A DNA stretch of 64,000 nucleotides from the NCBI GenBank assembly GCA_027625915.1, contig JANTQA010000029.1, positions 2,232,001-2,296,000 on the forward strand, in the 5' to 3' direction. Shown here in pieces: positions 11,801-23,745 of the stretch. Origin of the DNA: Anaeramoeba flamelloides (Eukaryota > Metamonada > Anaeramoebidae). The number at the start of each line of letters is the position of its first letter. The first letter of the stretch is position 1. Below the pieces are notes generated by a model. The model was not told the origin of the DNA, made no database searches, and was given only the letters and a program-made list of their open reading frames with translations. The position numbers were made by a program, and so were the translations under genes.

Positions 11801-14800
11801 TTTTTGAAAAAAAGTTCAAAAAATCTTCATTGCTGTCTAATATTAAATATAATAATAAAATGTTGATTGGATTTAACGTTTCTCTGGAGTTCAGGTGTTT
11901 AAATAATTTAATGAAATTAATTTTCTTTTCTGTAGAGATCACTATCCCATTATTTGTGTTGGTAGCTAACATAAAATATTTTCTAAAGGGGTTTTGAGGT
12001 AATTCCTCTTTTTCTAATATTCTATTCATATTCCAATTTGATGGCGGTGGGTGGACTTGGTGGAGTGCTAAAAATAAGGATAGACCACATCTAGATAATT
12101 CATTTGTAGAATTACTTTCATTTCTTAATAATTTTTTAAATGTCTTTCTAAATCTTCCTAAAAGTTTTGATTTTTAAGATACATTGATTTGGATATTATA
12201 ATACATAAAATAATAAAATAGAATAGAATACAATTTTAATTTATACAATTGGTTTTAAGGTAATTGAAAAAAAAAAATTATTAGAATTTAATTAAAATTC
12301 TATTTTTCTTTTAAAAATTAGATCTATTGATTTAATTAACAATAATTTTTTGTCAATTTATTGTTTATTGATAGGAAGTTAAAGGAAGTGTTACAAATAT
12401 GTAATTAAAAAAATAAGAATTACAAAAACAAGTGTGTGTGTGTGGAGGGGGGTGGGGACAAGAATAATAACCAGTGCAAGCACAACACAAGAAAATAAGA
12501 ACGAAAATAAGAAGGAAATAAAATTACAAAGCTTTGGAGAAACTTCAATTTATTTCGAAAATTTGAAATAATAAAAATATTGAATTTAGGTATTTCCAAA
12601 AAAGTGGATTCATTTTTTTTACATTTCATAGTCAAATTTCTCTTTTTATACTTCATTTTATTTGGAAATGAGTAATATCAAATAAAAAGAAATATTAATA
12701 AACGAACCAGTAACATATTGTGTATATTTTCAAAAAATTTATTCATTAAAATATTTCCAAAAAATGAAAAAAAATTTAAACATTTTTAAAAGTAAACTTG
12801 TGTTGACTGAATTCAAAAAAAATCGGAAAATATAGTAATGGATACAAACAATTTTTTAAACAATAAAATATACTTATAAGTTTTCTCTTCCATTGTAAAT
12901 TTTGTTAAGATTAAATCATCTTTTGTAAAAAAATTTTTTAGTATCAAAAAGAAAAAAATAACCACCCAATTTTCATACACTCTAAAAAATATCAGATAAA
13001 ATTGTGATCATAAAATTTTGATTTCTTTTGAATTAAGGTAACACACAACATAAGAACAAACAAATTGAATTATTCTGAAGAATAAAATTAATGATGAATA
13101 AAAATATTGAATATTTTTTTTTTTTTATTATTCAAGAAAAAAAAATTACACTCTAGTTATCCTTTTAGTTAAATACCTTTTCAGAAATTTAAGCGCAAAA
13201 TCATAAATTCCACGATTATTAATCCATGAAAATAATTTTAAACTATCACAGTTTGAAATTAATTCATTAGGATTTACTTCTTTTTAATTTATTTTGAAAA
13301 ATTAATCTATCTTTTTCATAGGAAAGACATACCTATAAAAAATGGGCAATAATTTCTATTATTTTCTTTTTGCTCATATTTTAAACATATAGTACAAAAT
13401 TTATTAGAATTTTTATTGATTACATAGTAATATCTATTTAAGCAATTAGCAAATACTCTGAATTTTAGAATTGGTTGAACTTGAAGGATTACTTTAATAT
13501 TTTTGAGTTTTAACAATAGTTTTGATTTTTAGTTATTGTGAAATATTTTTGTGGGGTGCCGTAGAGTGCCGTCAAGTCCAGTGGTTTTCTTGAGGTTTTT
13601 TGTTTTTATTTGTGAAGTGTTCTAGGTTTTTTTTTTTGAGGTTTTCTATTTTATTTGTAAAGTGTTCTAGGTTTTTTTTACTTTAGAAATAAACCGAAAA
13701 TTTAATAAATTTTCTGTTTATTTCTTAACTCAAAAAAACCTAGAACACTTTACAAATAAAATAGAAAACTCAAAAAAACCTAACGAAAATCTATTGATTT
13801 TCCAAATAAATAGAAAAATCAAGAAAACCTAACAGTGCTTTTTTTTAATTTGAGAAATAAACCGAAAATTTCAAAATTTTTCTTTTAATTTCAAAAATTA
13901 AAAAAAACCTAACGACACTTCCAACTTGTAGAATTCAGCAACTCATTATATGTCTATTTATAAACTATTTTTCAAAAATTTTGACTCCCTTTATAATGTT
14001 AATGGGAGTTGTTTTGAGGGTTTATCCTATATTCTTATTAAAAAAATATTGTCAAATTTTTGGATCAGAATCATTATTTACTAATTTTGCAAATTTTAGT
14101 TTTGCTTTTTCAAATTTTTGTTTTTCTTTTTTTTTTTCTAATTTTGCCAATTTTTGTTTTGCTTTTTTTTTCTTTTTTTTTTGATACTTTTTTTTTTTTC
14201 AAAATATCATGTTGAAAAAAAAAAAGATCTTCGAAAAGGCCAATAATCACTTTGAAAATTGAGACTATGTAATGTCTTTGAAAATGGATTTAATTATTCA
14301 TAAAAAAATCTTGTTGTTAAACTTTTTTTCAGTGAAAGTTCAGTAATAAAAAATCGGTAATAACTCATTTCAAAAAAAGTGACTCACTTTTTTTTAATTT
14401 TTGGTTTTTATTTTTTTTAATTTTTAAAAAATCAGGTTTTTATATATTTAGAATGACTTAAAAGTGAATTATGAATCAGATTTAATTATTAGTTATTCTT
14501 GAATACTAAAGAAAATATTTTTTTTTCAATTTATTATTTCGGGTGAGTCACAATTTTTGAAATGGAGTTTATATTTCTTTTTTTAGTTTGATTAAATCTT
14601 TTGAATTCCAATTGATTTAATTTTTTATTCTTTGGTTAAATTTTATTAATTTTTCTAAATAAGGAAGAGATAAATTTTCTAAATTTATTTTTGAATTTAA
14701 ATGTCTTTTTATTTATTGAAATTATCATATTTTCGATTTTAAATTCTGTTTTGTAAATAATAATTGGTGTGTTTTTGTTTATTTTGCATATTTCAGTAAT

Positions 14801-17800
14801 ACTAGAATTAATCCATAAATTTAAATAATTATAAATTTTTATTTCATAATTATATATTTCTAACCCATATGTCAATTGACTTCATATAAAAGATTTAAAT
14901 AATCTAATTTTTAAAACTATTGTTCAGAGAACTGCTATTGAATAATTGTTTACAGTAGTTATAGGTTTCTTTTGATTTTTTTTAAATTATAAACTATATG
15001 TAAAATATTATCCAAATAAATACCCAAATATTTTATTTTTTTTCAATCTCTCGATACAACTTTTTTCTCTTTATTAGGTTTTAATCCAAATTGAATAATA
15101 ATTCCATATATTAGAGGTTTTAATGATAACATATTTTATCATGATATTAACAATTAATTCGCGATAATATTTTAAAAAAATTGCGATTAGTCCAACGTTA
15201 TCACATAAAATCATAAAATCGCCATAATCCAACTTTATCGTGATAAAATGGTATTATCGCGACAAAATGAAAAATTAGTTTTTTGAAATCACTTTAAAAA
15301 AAATCTCTTGACTTTTACAAAACCTTGAGACTTTGACAACGCTTTTCCCCTTTAAAAATGTTTGAAAGTGTTTGTAAGTGTTGTGAATTGTCTTCAAGTG
15401 TTTTAAAGTTTTGAAAGACCGAAAACTTTTATCGAAGGAAGGAGTTTGTTTGTAGTGGAAAAAAAATTTTTTTCTTTTCATTTTTTTTTTTTTTTTACAA
15501 AATATAAAATCTAAAACGAATTTTATGATCAAACTAATAATAACACATTTAAACAATATACTTGAATATAAAATAGATGTGTTTTTTTAAAATTGAGTTA
15601 TTACCTTCACAAGTTAAATAAGCCAAAAAGAATAAAAAAACAATTTTCCTTCTTATTGGTTATCGATCAAAACAAAAACCTCAAAGATCTAGTTGTGTTT
15701 TCTGTCCAACACAAAGATATTAAAAGAAGAATAAGAAAAAGAAAACAATTGTACAAAAAATCTTAATAATTGGTGATAATGTGGCTAGGTTTTTGTGAAA
15801 GCTTTTGAAAAGTTATCCGACTCCTTTTCGCTTTCTGAGAATATTGAAAAGGTTTTAACCCAAGAACACATTCTTTAAAGAACCGGCGAAGTGTTGGTTG
15901 TTTTAGAAGCTCTTTTATTCAACACAATTTATAACACCATGATTTGACTGAGAAACTATTTATTTGTCCTTTTTGTTATTATTGATGTTGATCTAAAAGG
16001 ATGGATATGTTTGTCAACCAAATCAAACGAAAATACAATGAAAAATCTTTGATCTGATCCTTGATTGAATCAAGTATCTTTTTTGTTGCTTTTTAAAAGA
16101 ATAACTTTTTTTCAAGTGATCTGTTTTTTGATCAAAAAAAAAATTCTTTGTAAAAATTTTTCTGAATTAGCCTCAAATTCCGATCAACTGTTATATCGCG
16201 ATTACTTTTTAATCGTGATATTTTGACTTTTATCACGATTTTTTAAATAATTATCATGATTTTATAGAATATCGCAATTTGTTATATTCTAGATAATATT
16301 GAATATCGCAATTTTCTAAAATATCGCGATTTGATAAAAATAATCGCGATTTTTGTAACTTTATTGCAAATTAATCATGTAATCATCAAAACCTTTTTTG
16401 AATTTAATTTTTGATTTAATTGGTTTTTATTTCCTTTTATAATGAAAATTAAATCATCTGCAAACATTTGACAATGATCTGTTAATGGTATAATTTTTAA
16501 TAAAAGAAACTGTGAAATTAGAGAAAATATAATCGGTGAATAATAATCACCTTGGAATATACCAAGTCCTTCACCTTGATAATATTTTCATAAAAAATTT
16601 TTTTCATAATTTCATTTAATATAAATGTTTTTATTGTTTTTCAAATTATTTTATAATTGATTGGATCAAAACATTTTGTTATATCAATCATTATAATATA
16701 AAAAAAATTTGGATATTTAAATAGTGATATTTGAATTGTGTTTAATAAAGAGATTTTGAAAAAACTTTTCCCATCTTTTTCGAAAGTAACTTACATTTTC
16801 CCTTTTAAAGTTAATTTAAAAATGAATCGGACAAAAATTTCTTTTTGATGTTCAAAAAAAAACGATGAAAATTGATTAGTAGGTTGTATTTAAGGTTAGA
16901 TTTGATTTGATTTTGTTAATTTATAAAATTTTCGTTTCTTTTGTTTTTATTTTGAAAAAAATAATAAATTATATTCTTTATTTTCTTTCGAATATGAAAT
17001 GTTAATTTTGGAACAAATGTGTTGATAATAGCCCCTGAAACGGTGTAAAGAATATGAAAAAACATTAAATGTTAAATCAATAATTGTTAAGTTTTTTTTT
17101 ATTGCTTTGACTCGATCCCAAATAAAACTTGTTAAAATTCAAAAAAAAAGATAATTCCCAATCTAAACAAATAAATTTTCTAAAATAAAAATTCAAATTC
17201 ATTTTATCATCATTTCAAAGATTGATCTTTAAAAATATCAATTATTTTTTCTTTTTTAGGTAAACCCAAGCTGTTTTGGTTCTTAAAGTGGCACTGGGTA
17301 TTTATCAGAAAGAAAGTCATTACCAACTTTTTCAAATATTTTTTTTTTTGTTTTTATTGTAATTTAAGGCTTTTTTAATTCCCCTTATTTGCCGTTATGT
17401 TTTTTTATTTTTTTTTTGATTTGAGAATCAATAGATTTTCGAAAAAAACAAAAATTAAAAAAAAAAAAAAACATAAGGTTTTCCAGAATTCAAAAGAATT
17501 AAGTAAAATCTTTGATTTTCATTCATCTCTTTTGAATTCTGGAAAAGCCTTTCGGTTTTTTTTAATTTAGAAAATTAAAAAAAATCCTAGGCACTCTACG
17601 GCATTTGACAACACTGCTCTAATTCATAAGCTATATTTTGAATTTTTTCAAAGGTTTCAAAGATATCGTTGTTTATTAGTTCGGTTTGGAAATAATCACT
17701 TTGTTATGTTACGAGTTTGGCCTGGAAGAACGAGAAATATGATATTGTTCGAAGTGATATAAGATGATATTGATTTATTTTGAACCCAAACCAAAAACAC

Positions 17801-18271
17801 TGTTTGGTTTTTAGACATTGTTTTGAAACAAAGAAAGGGAATTCATTCAATTTCCAACCTTTAAGGTAAAATTGATGACTTTTTTCTTTGTCGTATATTG
17901 AACAAATAATTGAGTTCCTTGAACCAAATTAATTTTACAATGTCGTAAATCCTTGAGCGCGGCGATCTTTTGGGATTTATGAGATTAACAAACGTCGTAA
18001 AAAAAATTGGTTAAACTCTTCTAAAATAACTTTAAATAGCATTTTTAAAGTCAAAATTAATAGTAAAATACTTTTTATTTTCTCCAAATTAATTCAAAAA
18101 AAGAAGATCAGAAAATTTTCAAGCTTTGCCTAATAATACTCAAAAATTTCCCAAAATATTTCCACAGTGACTAGAATACTATCCTAAACTTTTTAGAGAA
18201 ACAATCACTTTCTTATCGATAGTTATGAGGAATTATATACTTGTTTTTTTTTACAAATAAAAAGTTTGAGT

Positions 18272-18303
<32 letters not shown>

Positions 18304-20632
18304 GTTTTATTATCTACTAGAGCTAATAAAAATATTGAATCTTGTTTATTAATAATATTAAAAATACTATTATTTTTTAAAATAATTGAAAAATTATTTT
18401 TTTTTTAATTCAGAAATCCAGATTTGACGATTATTTTCATAGGATGGGTCATTCCATAAAAAAAAACATTTTTTTTGATATTACTTTTTCGATTTTTCTT
18501 GAAGTAGAGTGAAAATTTCAGACATGCATGGTATATAACAACAACTAACAAACGAGATGTTTAAAGGTACAATGTTTGAATAGAGTTTAATTAAAAACTA
18601 TTAAGAAAAAATATTTCAAAAATTGGATTATTTTTGTTTTTATACCTAATTCAGCACCACTTTAAAGTCTGAATGTGTTAATTTTGGAATAACTTTGGAG
18701 ATATTTAGATTGGGGCAAATAAAGTTTGGCTTGTTTTTTAAAATTTTTTTATTTTCAAAAAATTTGTATAAACCTACAAAGCCTATTTTTGATATGATCT
18801 TTCCCAAATTATTAATTTGATTTATTACTTTAGGAAAGGTTTCTAAATTGTTTGGATGAGTGAAAATTTGAATCTAAAAAAATAATTTTGATTGGATTGA
18901 ACATAAAAAAAAAGAATTTTCCTTTTTTATTTATAAATATTTTTCCAAAATTATCTTTGACTTTTCGATCAAAGAGTCAGCTTTCCAATAATTATATACC
19001 AACGAACAATAACATTTTATTCCATATAATGTGCAACCCTTATCTTAATTAACTTGAAGACGACAAAGGGTTTTTTTTTTGAAATTTCTACTGATAATAA
19101 AACTAAAGACGAGATGTTTTTGAGAATAAAATGCTGTATTTGTCAAATTAATAAAAAAATTCTAAATTAACAATTTACAATCTTTTATGAAATGGTACTA
19201 AAATAGCAACAACGTAAAAAAACAGTTGTTGAGGCGTTATTTCAAATCTGATATATTTCAATAACAGCATATCATACACATATAATATTATATCATGTAA
19301 TATAATATATGAGAAAATATATATCTTTAATAATTGAATTGGAAAGGTAAAAAACAAAAGTGTTTTCAAAATAACAAAAAACAAAGCAAATTAAGGGAAA
19401 AATACAAAAAAAAATACAAAAAAATAAAAAAAATAAAATGACAATAATAATAAAAAAAAAAAATTTTTACCTGATTTAATTAGCCATTTATTTGAAGGGG
19501 GGACGGGTGGGACAATATCTGATAAGGCATAATCAAATAAAATCGATGCTAATTTTTTGGACTTTTCAAGTTTGAGAGTTGAAAAATAATGGATGAAATG
19601 GTTTTTTAAAGAATATTCTTCGACACTCCAAATATTTTTTCTGGTGAAATGAACGCTGTCAAGATCGATAAATGATTCGATTTGGTTTTTCTTTTTTTTG
19701 TTTTGTTTCAATTTATAATTCAAAGAAGTGTTTTTGAAACTTTTTGATACCTCGTATAAATTTGAAGATAAAAATGTGATGATGCAATTGATGATTTCAA
19801 TGATAATAATGTATTCGTCGTGTTCGCCTTCATTGTATTTGACTTTTAATAAAAAGTCAACCATGCTTTCCATAAATAAAGGGGAGACGTCAATAGGATC
19901 GGAATTTGATGACGAAATAATAAAATGGTGCTCAAAGCAAGTTGACCCATAAGATATGTAATCTTCTGAATCGGACTCTTCGGTATTGTTATCGATGAGG
20001 TTTTCATTATTCGAAAGCACCTCATTTTCTTCTGTTTCGGTGTTTGTTTCTGTGTTTGTTTCCATGTCTGTGTCTGTGTCTTCTTCATCGTCTTTTTTTT
20101 CTTTTTCTTTTTCTTGTTGTTTTTTGTTTTCGTTTTTGTTTTCTTTTTGTTTTTTTTTGTTTTCTTTTTCCTTTTCTTTTTGTTTCTTGATTATTTTTTT
20201 ACGTTCTTTCTCTTCCAACTTTCTTTGGAGGGACTTCATTTTTTTATGGTTTCTTTTTGGCGACTTGGAATTTTTCATCGGTTTCTTCGACAATTCAAAG
20301 ATTTCGATGGAAAACTGCCGAATCAGAAATAACAAATTGACCATATTCATCGCAAAATTGTTGATCTTTTTTTGTTGTTCAAAATTGTTTGTCATCTTGA
20401 TAATCTTTTCAACTGCAAACAAGATCAGCCTTGGGAAGTTGTGTGTTTTTGGATTGTTAATTAACAAGTGTGGCAGGAAATTTTCCCGAATAACAACAAA
20501 GCTGTCTTGAACGGGCTGACGAATTAAGGGTACAGAAAAATGAACAAAGAGTTCGTTGTCCCAAAAGGTGTCCAAGTTTTCAATAACTTTATTGTCACAT
20601 AACTTTTTCAGTACTTTGGATTCTTTTTGCAT
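8852..20632 (-). CDS. DYM: Dymeclin, Golgi organisation protein (3 exons, very long introns)
   Basis: Three exons join with matching phases: 20632-19471, 12157-11452 and 9713-8852, giving 909 residues. Dymeclin is a peripheral Golgi protein needed for Golgi organisation and secretory traffic. The match extends along the family. Exon 1 has LKKL...FWDNELFVHFSVP and later PPVPPSNKW. Exon 2 has NPFRKYFMLATNTNN, LYLILDSNEDF, WYNKKNSGSVSVGNILILV. Exon 3 has YTMLKYENQLFIYKHHPRLW and FKYIVDPTVMSQYFFVYTWD at the C-terminus. Compared with the animal protein (about 670 aa) the extra length lies in Lys/Glu/Asp-rich inserts, near residues 118-215 in exon 1 and just after the exon 3 start. Donors are GTAAAA and GTAAGT; introns are 7.3 kb (12158-19470) and 1.7 kb (9714-11451). 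The start lacks the Gly2 used for myristoylation in the animal protein. Family assignment is strong; the exact N-terminus is less certain. Confidence 0.88.
11013..11264. mobile_element. MITE with ACCAGTATAAAAG inverted ends, copy 1 (in dymeclin intron 2)
   Basis: The left end (CCCCAATACCAGTATAAAAG, then CAAAAAATAGCC) and right end (TTTTTATACTGGTACTAGGG) form inverted repeats of about 35 bp. The second copy at 23508-23745 is alike over its whole length (internal block GGAATATTCGTTAATTTATA) and has clean TTAA flanks; here the TTAA is degraded. It is non-coding and about 250 bp, within the 1.7-kb intron at 9714-11451. Confidence 0.8.
13551..13925. repeat. Long palindrome plus GC-rich motif inserted in the LINE zinc-region junction
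   Basis: The insert starts with GGGGTGCCGTAGAGTGCCGT and then forms a long near-palindrome of AGGTTTTTTT...AAAAAAACCT modules centred near 13705. A shorter hairpin at 13835-13910 (TTTGAGAAATAAACCGAAAA and mirror) follows. LINE sequence resumes at CACTTCCAACTTGTAGAATT. The LINE copy at 59870-61573 has a like insert at the same site in the same orientation, while the copy at 35827-37271 has none. Confidence 0.7.
13959..14572. mobile_element. Non-autonomous TA-flanked inverted-repeat element, copy 2
   Basis: This is a diverged, inverted copy of 1117-1768, with ends TATAAACTATTTTTCAAAAA and TTTTTGAAATGGAGTTTATA. Shared interior blocks include GGGAGTTGTTTTGAGGGTTT and AATGTCTTTGAAAATGGATT. It sits in LINE sequence (AACTCATTATATG on one side, the RT end region on the other), so it inserted after the LINE. 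No transposase is encoded. Confidence 0.75.
15111..16393. mobile_element. 1.3-kb DNA element with ATCGCGAT-rich terminal repeats, copy 1
   Basis: The ends are inverted: GGTTTTAATGATAACAT on the left, and on the right the reverse complement of ATGTAATCATCAAAACC. The outer 150-200 bp at each side carry many ATCGCGAT/ATCGTGATA palindromic motifs, likely protein-binding sites. The core (15495-16190) is 75-80% alike by eye to 42035-42730, including AATAATTGGTGATAATGTGG and TTTGATCTGATCCTTGATTG. It has no transposase frame and is therefore non-autonomous. It lies inside the LINE. Confidence 0.75.
17470..17622. repeat. AGGTTTT hairpin module next to the GTGCCGTAGAGTGCC motif
   Basis: GGTTTTCCAGAATTCAAAAG pairs with CTTTTGAATTCTGGAAAAGCC across a short loop, a near-perfect stem of about 35 bp. 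A second short stem (TTTTTTTTAATTTAGAAAAT and mirror) and the motif GCACTCTACGGCATTTGAC follow at 17593-17612. These are the same components as at 13551-13925 and 60596-60990, here without a recognisable LINE beside them. Confidence 0.6.
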
Positions 20633-22009
20633 TTTTTTTTGTTTTTGAAAAAAATAATTTTTTTTTTATGTAAATTCTTTTTCTTTTTGTTTTTTTTTTT
20701 AATTTTGTGAAAAGTTTTATTTAATAAGAAAAAGAGGGAAAAGTTTTTGTTGGTGCTTTTTTATCAGAATAACAAAATTGTTTTGAAAAAGAAAAATCAA
20801 ATTTGAAAACTTCTTTTTGTTAAAAAAATGAAATCTTGTGTTTTGTTGAACTTGTTTCCTTACCATTTTCAAAATTGGCAATATTTATTGGTTACGGAAG
20901 GGTTTTGCCAAAAAAGTTAATTGATTTGTTGGAAACATTCCTTTTTTTTTTATTTGCAATTCTTAAGAAGGTCACTGGAGTGAATTGGAGTTTGTGGGAT
21001 CTTTTCGTTTAGTTGAATAGAGAAGTATCAAATTACTTGCAAAATGCAAATGATATTTTTTTATTCAAAAAATACTGGAATATTTACTAAATTTCTGAAA
21101 ATGAAAATAATTTGAATCAGAATCATTTGGATAACATAACAAAAGACCCTTTAATAGTTTTTTTATATTACCATAAAGCTCAAAAAACTGTAACAAACGT
21201 ATATTTCGATTTATGTTTGTTTGATTTTTATTAGAGCAACAATAGCCTGATATTCTCTAATCTTTTAATAATTTGTGAAAAAAAGCGAATGAGAAAAGAA
21301 ATAAACGAAAAAAACTTTTAATAAACATTTCAAGAGGTTCTTTTCCATTTTCTTTTTAAAATTATCACTTGTGGTATGATGGCTTATCAGGTGAACAAAC
21401 TCATTGGAAGAAAATGGTAGAATTTGGAGAAAAATGAAGAATATGAAATTTTGAAAATGTAGATCAAAAATTTCAATTTAACTGACTTACAGTCCTCTAA
21501 TTATCACTACAAGTTTTTCAAGCTTGGTTTTAAAAGAAAAGCCAAGTGTATCTTTTTCTTGAAGTATTGTTTAATTAAATGACCTAAGAAATTGAGGATT
21601 AACAAGACTGATATTTCATTAATAAATGGGAAAAAATATTTTACCAATTTTTTTTAATTTTTTTCAAATAGAGTTATTCAAAGAAATAGATAGAACTTTT
21701 TTATGATTTTATATATTTGTATATTGGGTGAACTAAAGATTTGAAAAGGAAAGTCAGATTTCAGAATTGAAAAAAGATAATTTGTATAAATTTTATATGC
21801 TCTAAATTATAAATATTGTATAAAAAATTTGATACAGGTTTCTTAAAACACACAATTTGGATTGAATAATTCAGATACACCATGAATATCATACCTTTAA
21901 TTTGGTTAATGCTTTTACAATACTTTATGGAATAATAAATAAACTCTTTGTTGTATAAAAATAATTGTTTTTAATCTATGAAGAAAAGATGGTATTCGCT
22001 TCAACCAAT

Positions 22010-22230
22010 AGAAAAGAAATGTAAACTATATTTCAAAATCATTGGCAGATTAAACATCAAATTTTGAAAATAAATATTTTGATAAATTGAAGTTATCAAT
22101 TATAATAAAAAAATAAAATTTTTAATATTCAGTTCTATACACTAAAAATATTTGTTTTTGATTTAAAAATAATAGAAAAAAAAAGTAAAAAAAATTGTAT
22201 CCTTATTATGAAATTTAGTTTATTTCTGGC
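22010..22230. repeat. Dispersed repeat, copy 1 (inverted relative to 27830-28035)
   Basis: The block containing TTTTGATAAATTGAAGTTAT and ATATTCAGTTCTATACACTA is found in reverse complement at 27830-28035, with the same flanking blocks (TTTCAAAATCATTGGC on one side, TTATGAAATTTA on the other). About 220 bp long and non-coding. Ends and target duplication are not clear. Confidence 0.65.
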
Positions 22231-23507
22231 AAATGTGAAGAATTTAATTTGAAAATCTTGCTTAAAGTTCATGTATTATGAAAAAAATCACGAAACTAAT
22301 TATCAAATAAGAAAATCATTTTCCAAAAAAAAAAGAAAATTATTATTAAGAAATTTTTTTTACAAAAACAAAATCATAAAAAATTTCAGAAAAAAATCCA
22401 AAATAAACAAATTTTTTGAACAATTTCAATTCATATTTCAAAATTTTCACAAAAAAATTATCTTTATACCTCCAAAATTGATTTTGCCTATAAATTTAGT
22501 TGGATCTAGAGTTAGGTGATATATTATAACAGAATTAGAAAAAATAGCACCTCTTTGATTTTTAACAATGGTTCGATAATTGAAGCATGTGTTTTTTTTG
22601 GCAACTACATAATAATTAAGATAAAGAATCAAACCAATAAAAATAATAGGGATACTATCTGGCATACTTTATTTTAATAAAATTTATGAATATTTGACCA
22701 ATCGTCAAAGAAATGAAATATGTTACTATATCAAAATATAAATAAGAACTTTAAAAGATATTATCAATATATCAATAAAAGTACTTGTTTTTAAGATTAT
22801 AATTTTTTTTTGTTAATTTTCTTTTTTTTATTGTTGATTTAATTTTTAATTTTTTTTTTTACCGCCTCCCTTTTCCCGCTTTCATAAAATATCATTGCTA
22901 TTACAGCCTCGACCACATTCACACAATCCAAGTATACACCTGACACATTTTATTAGAAAGTTCATTTTCTCCTCAACCAAGTTGGTTTCAAACCACTTAA
23001 TAAGATACATATTTACTCTAGTTCATCCCAGTAAAGACCACTTTGCTTATAACAGATTCCAACCAAATTCAATTTATTCAAGAACTAATCATGATAAATA
23101 TTTTCAAGTGCTTTAATGATTGTTAGAACTTTTACCGTCCACAAACACTCCACAACATTCAAAAAAGAGGAAATTCACGGACTTGAAAAATGGAATTGTA
23201 GAAAAAGTAAAAAATTAAAAAAAAAATACAACAGAAAACCCTTTAAAAAAAATTAAGTATGAAAGTTTTTAATAATTATGTTTAACACTTTAATTAAACC
23301 TTTTATACTGGCTGAGTAAAAAAAAAAATAAATAAAAAATGAAAGCATCTTGGTTAACACTGTTATTCAAAAAAAAAAAACCAATAGTGCAATATATTTT
23401 TATATTATATTTTTTTAAGTAATTTTTTAAACCAACATAAATTAATATATCAAATACAATAAAGTTATAAGGAACTAAGTATATTTAAAATTAGACCTCA
23501 AATAATA

Positions 23508-23745
23508 TTAAATCCCTATTACCAGTATAAAAGCAAAAAATAGCCATTTATTTTTTGTCATTTTTTTTTTTAAATTAACTTTTTTGGAATATTCGTTAAT
23601 TTATAATTTTGACCCAAGTATTTGATTAGGTTTGAATAGTAACCATTTTTACATTTGAGGTAACCTTTTGTACATGTTTTTTTTTGAAAAAAAAATTACT
23701 AAAAAAAGTCCATTTTTTACTTTTATACTGGTATTTGGGCTTTAA
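23508..23745. mobile_element. MITE with ACCAGTATAAAAG inverted ends and TTAA flanks, copy 2
   Basis: TTAA stands at both ends (23508-23511 and 23742-23745). The inverted ends read CCCTATTACCAGTATAAAAG and, on the other strand, CCCAAATACCAGTATAAAAG. TTAA duplication with CCC-starting ends is typical of piggyBac-type elements and their MITEs. The copy at 11013-11264 is about 85% alike by eye. No coding sequence. Confidence 0.8.

Larger units (their letters stand above)
13112..16740 (-). mobile_element. LINE copy with RT motifs, interrupted by three other elements
   Basis: Read on the minus strand, the 5' side (16740-16394) encodes RT palm motifs: GIFQGDYYSPIIFSL (motif B) and QMFADDLIFI (motif C). 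The middle resumes at 15110-14575 with the end of the RT region (the NELL/NLWIN/IYKTEFKIEN block near 14640-14875). The C-terminal zinc region (YYYVINKNSNKFCTICLKYE) lies at 13316-13516. The 3' tail is a T run near 13114-13127. Inserts split the LINE at 13551-13925, 13959-14572 and 15111-16393. It contains stops and is 5'-truncated. The clade cannot be assigned from the fragments. Confidence 0.75.
12586..16797. mobile_element. GTGGGGC-family inverted-repeat element, split by a LINE
   Basis: The left part, 12586 to about 13111, starts TTAGGTATTTCCAAAAAAGT and aligns block by block with the complete copy at 26902-27488, up to a point 60-80 bases before its right end. The missing right terminus seems to lie past the LINE at about 16766-16797 (TTTTCCCATCTTTTTCGAAA then GTAACTTA), a diverged version of the expected end. 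The LINE at about 13112-16740 therefore appears to have landed inside this element. Confidence 0.55.
12158..19470 (-). other. 7.3-kb dymeclin intron 1 filled with nested mobile elements
   Basis: The donor GTAAAA lies just below 19471 and the acceptor TTTTAG just above 12157. The phases agree (G|GA gives Gly between KS and RFRK). The 12.2-16.8 kb part is a nest: an inverted-repeat element split by a LINE, which itself carries three other elements (separate entries). The 16.8-19.4 kb part has a palindromic module block (17470-17600), a GC-richer unassigned patch near 17950 and a (TA)n tract near 18276-18302. I see no convincing host exon inside. Confidence 0.8.
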
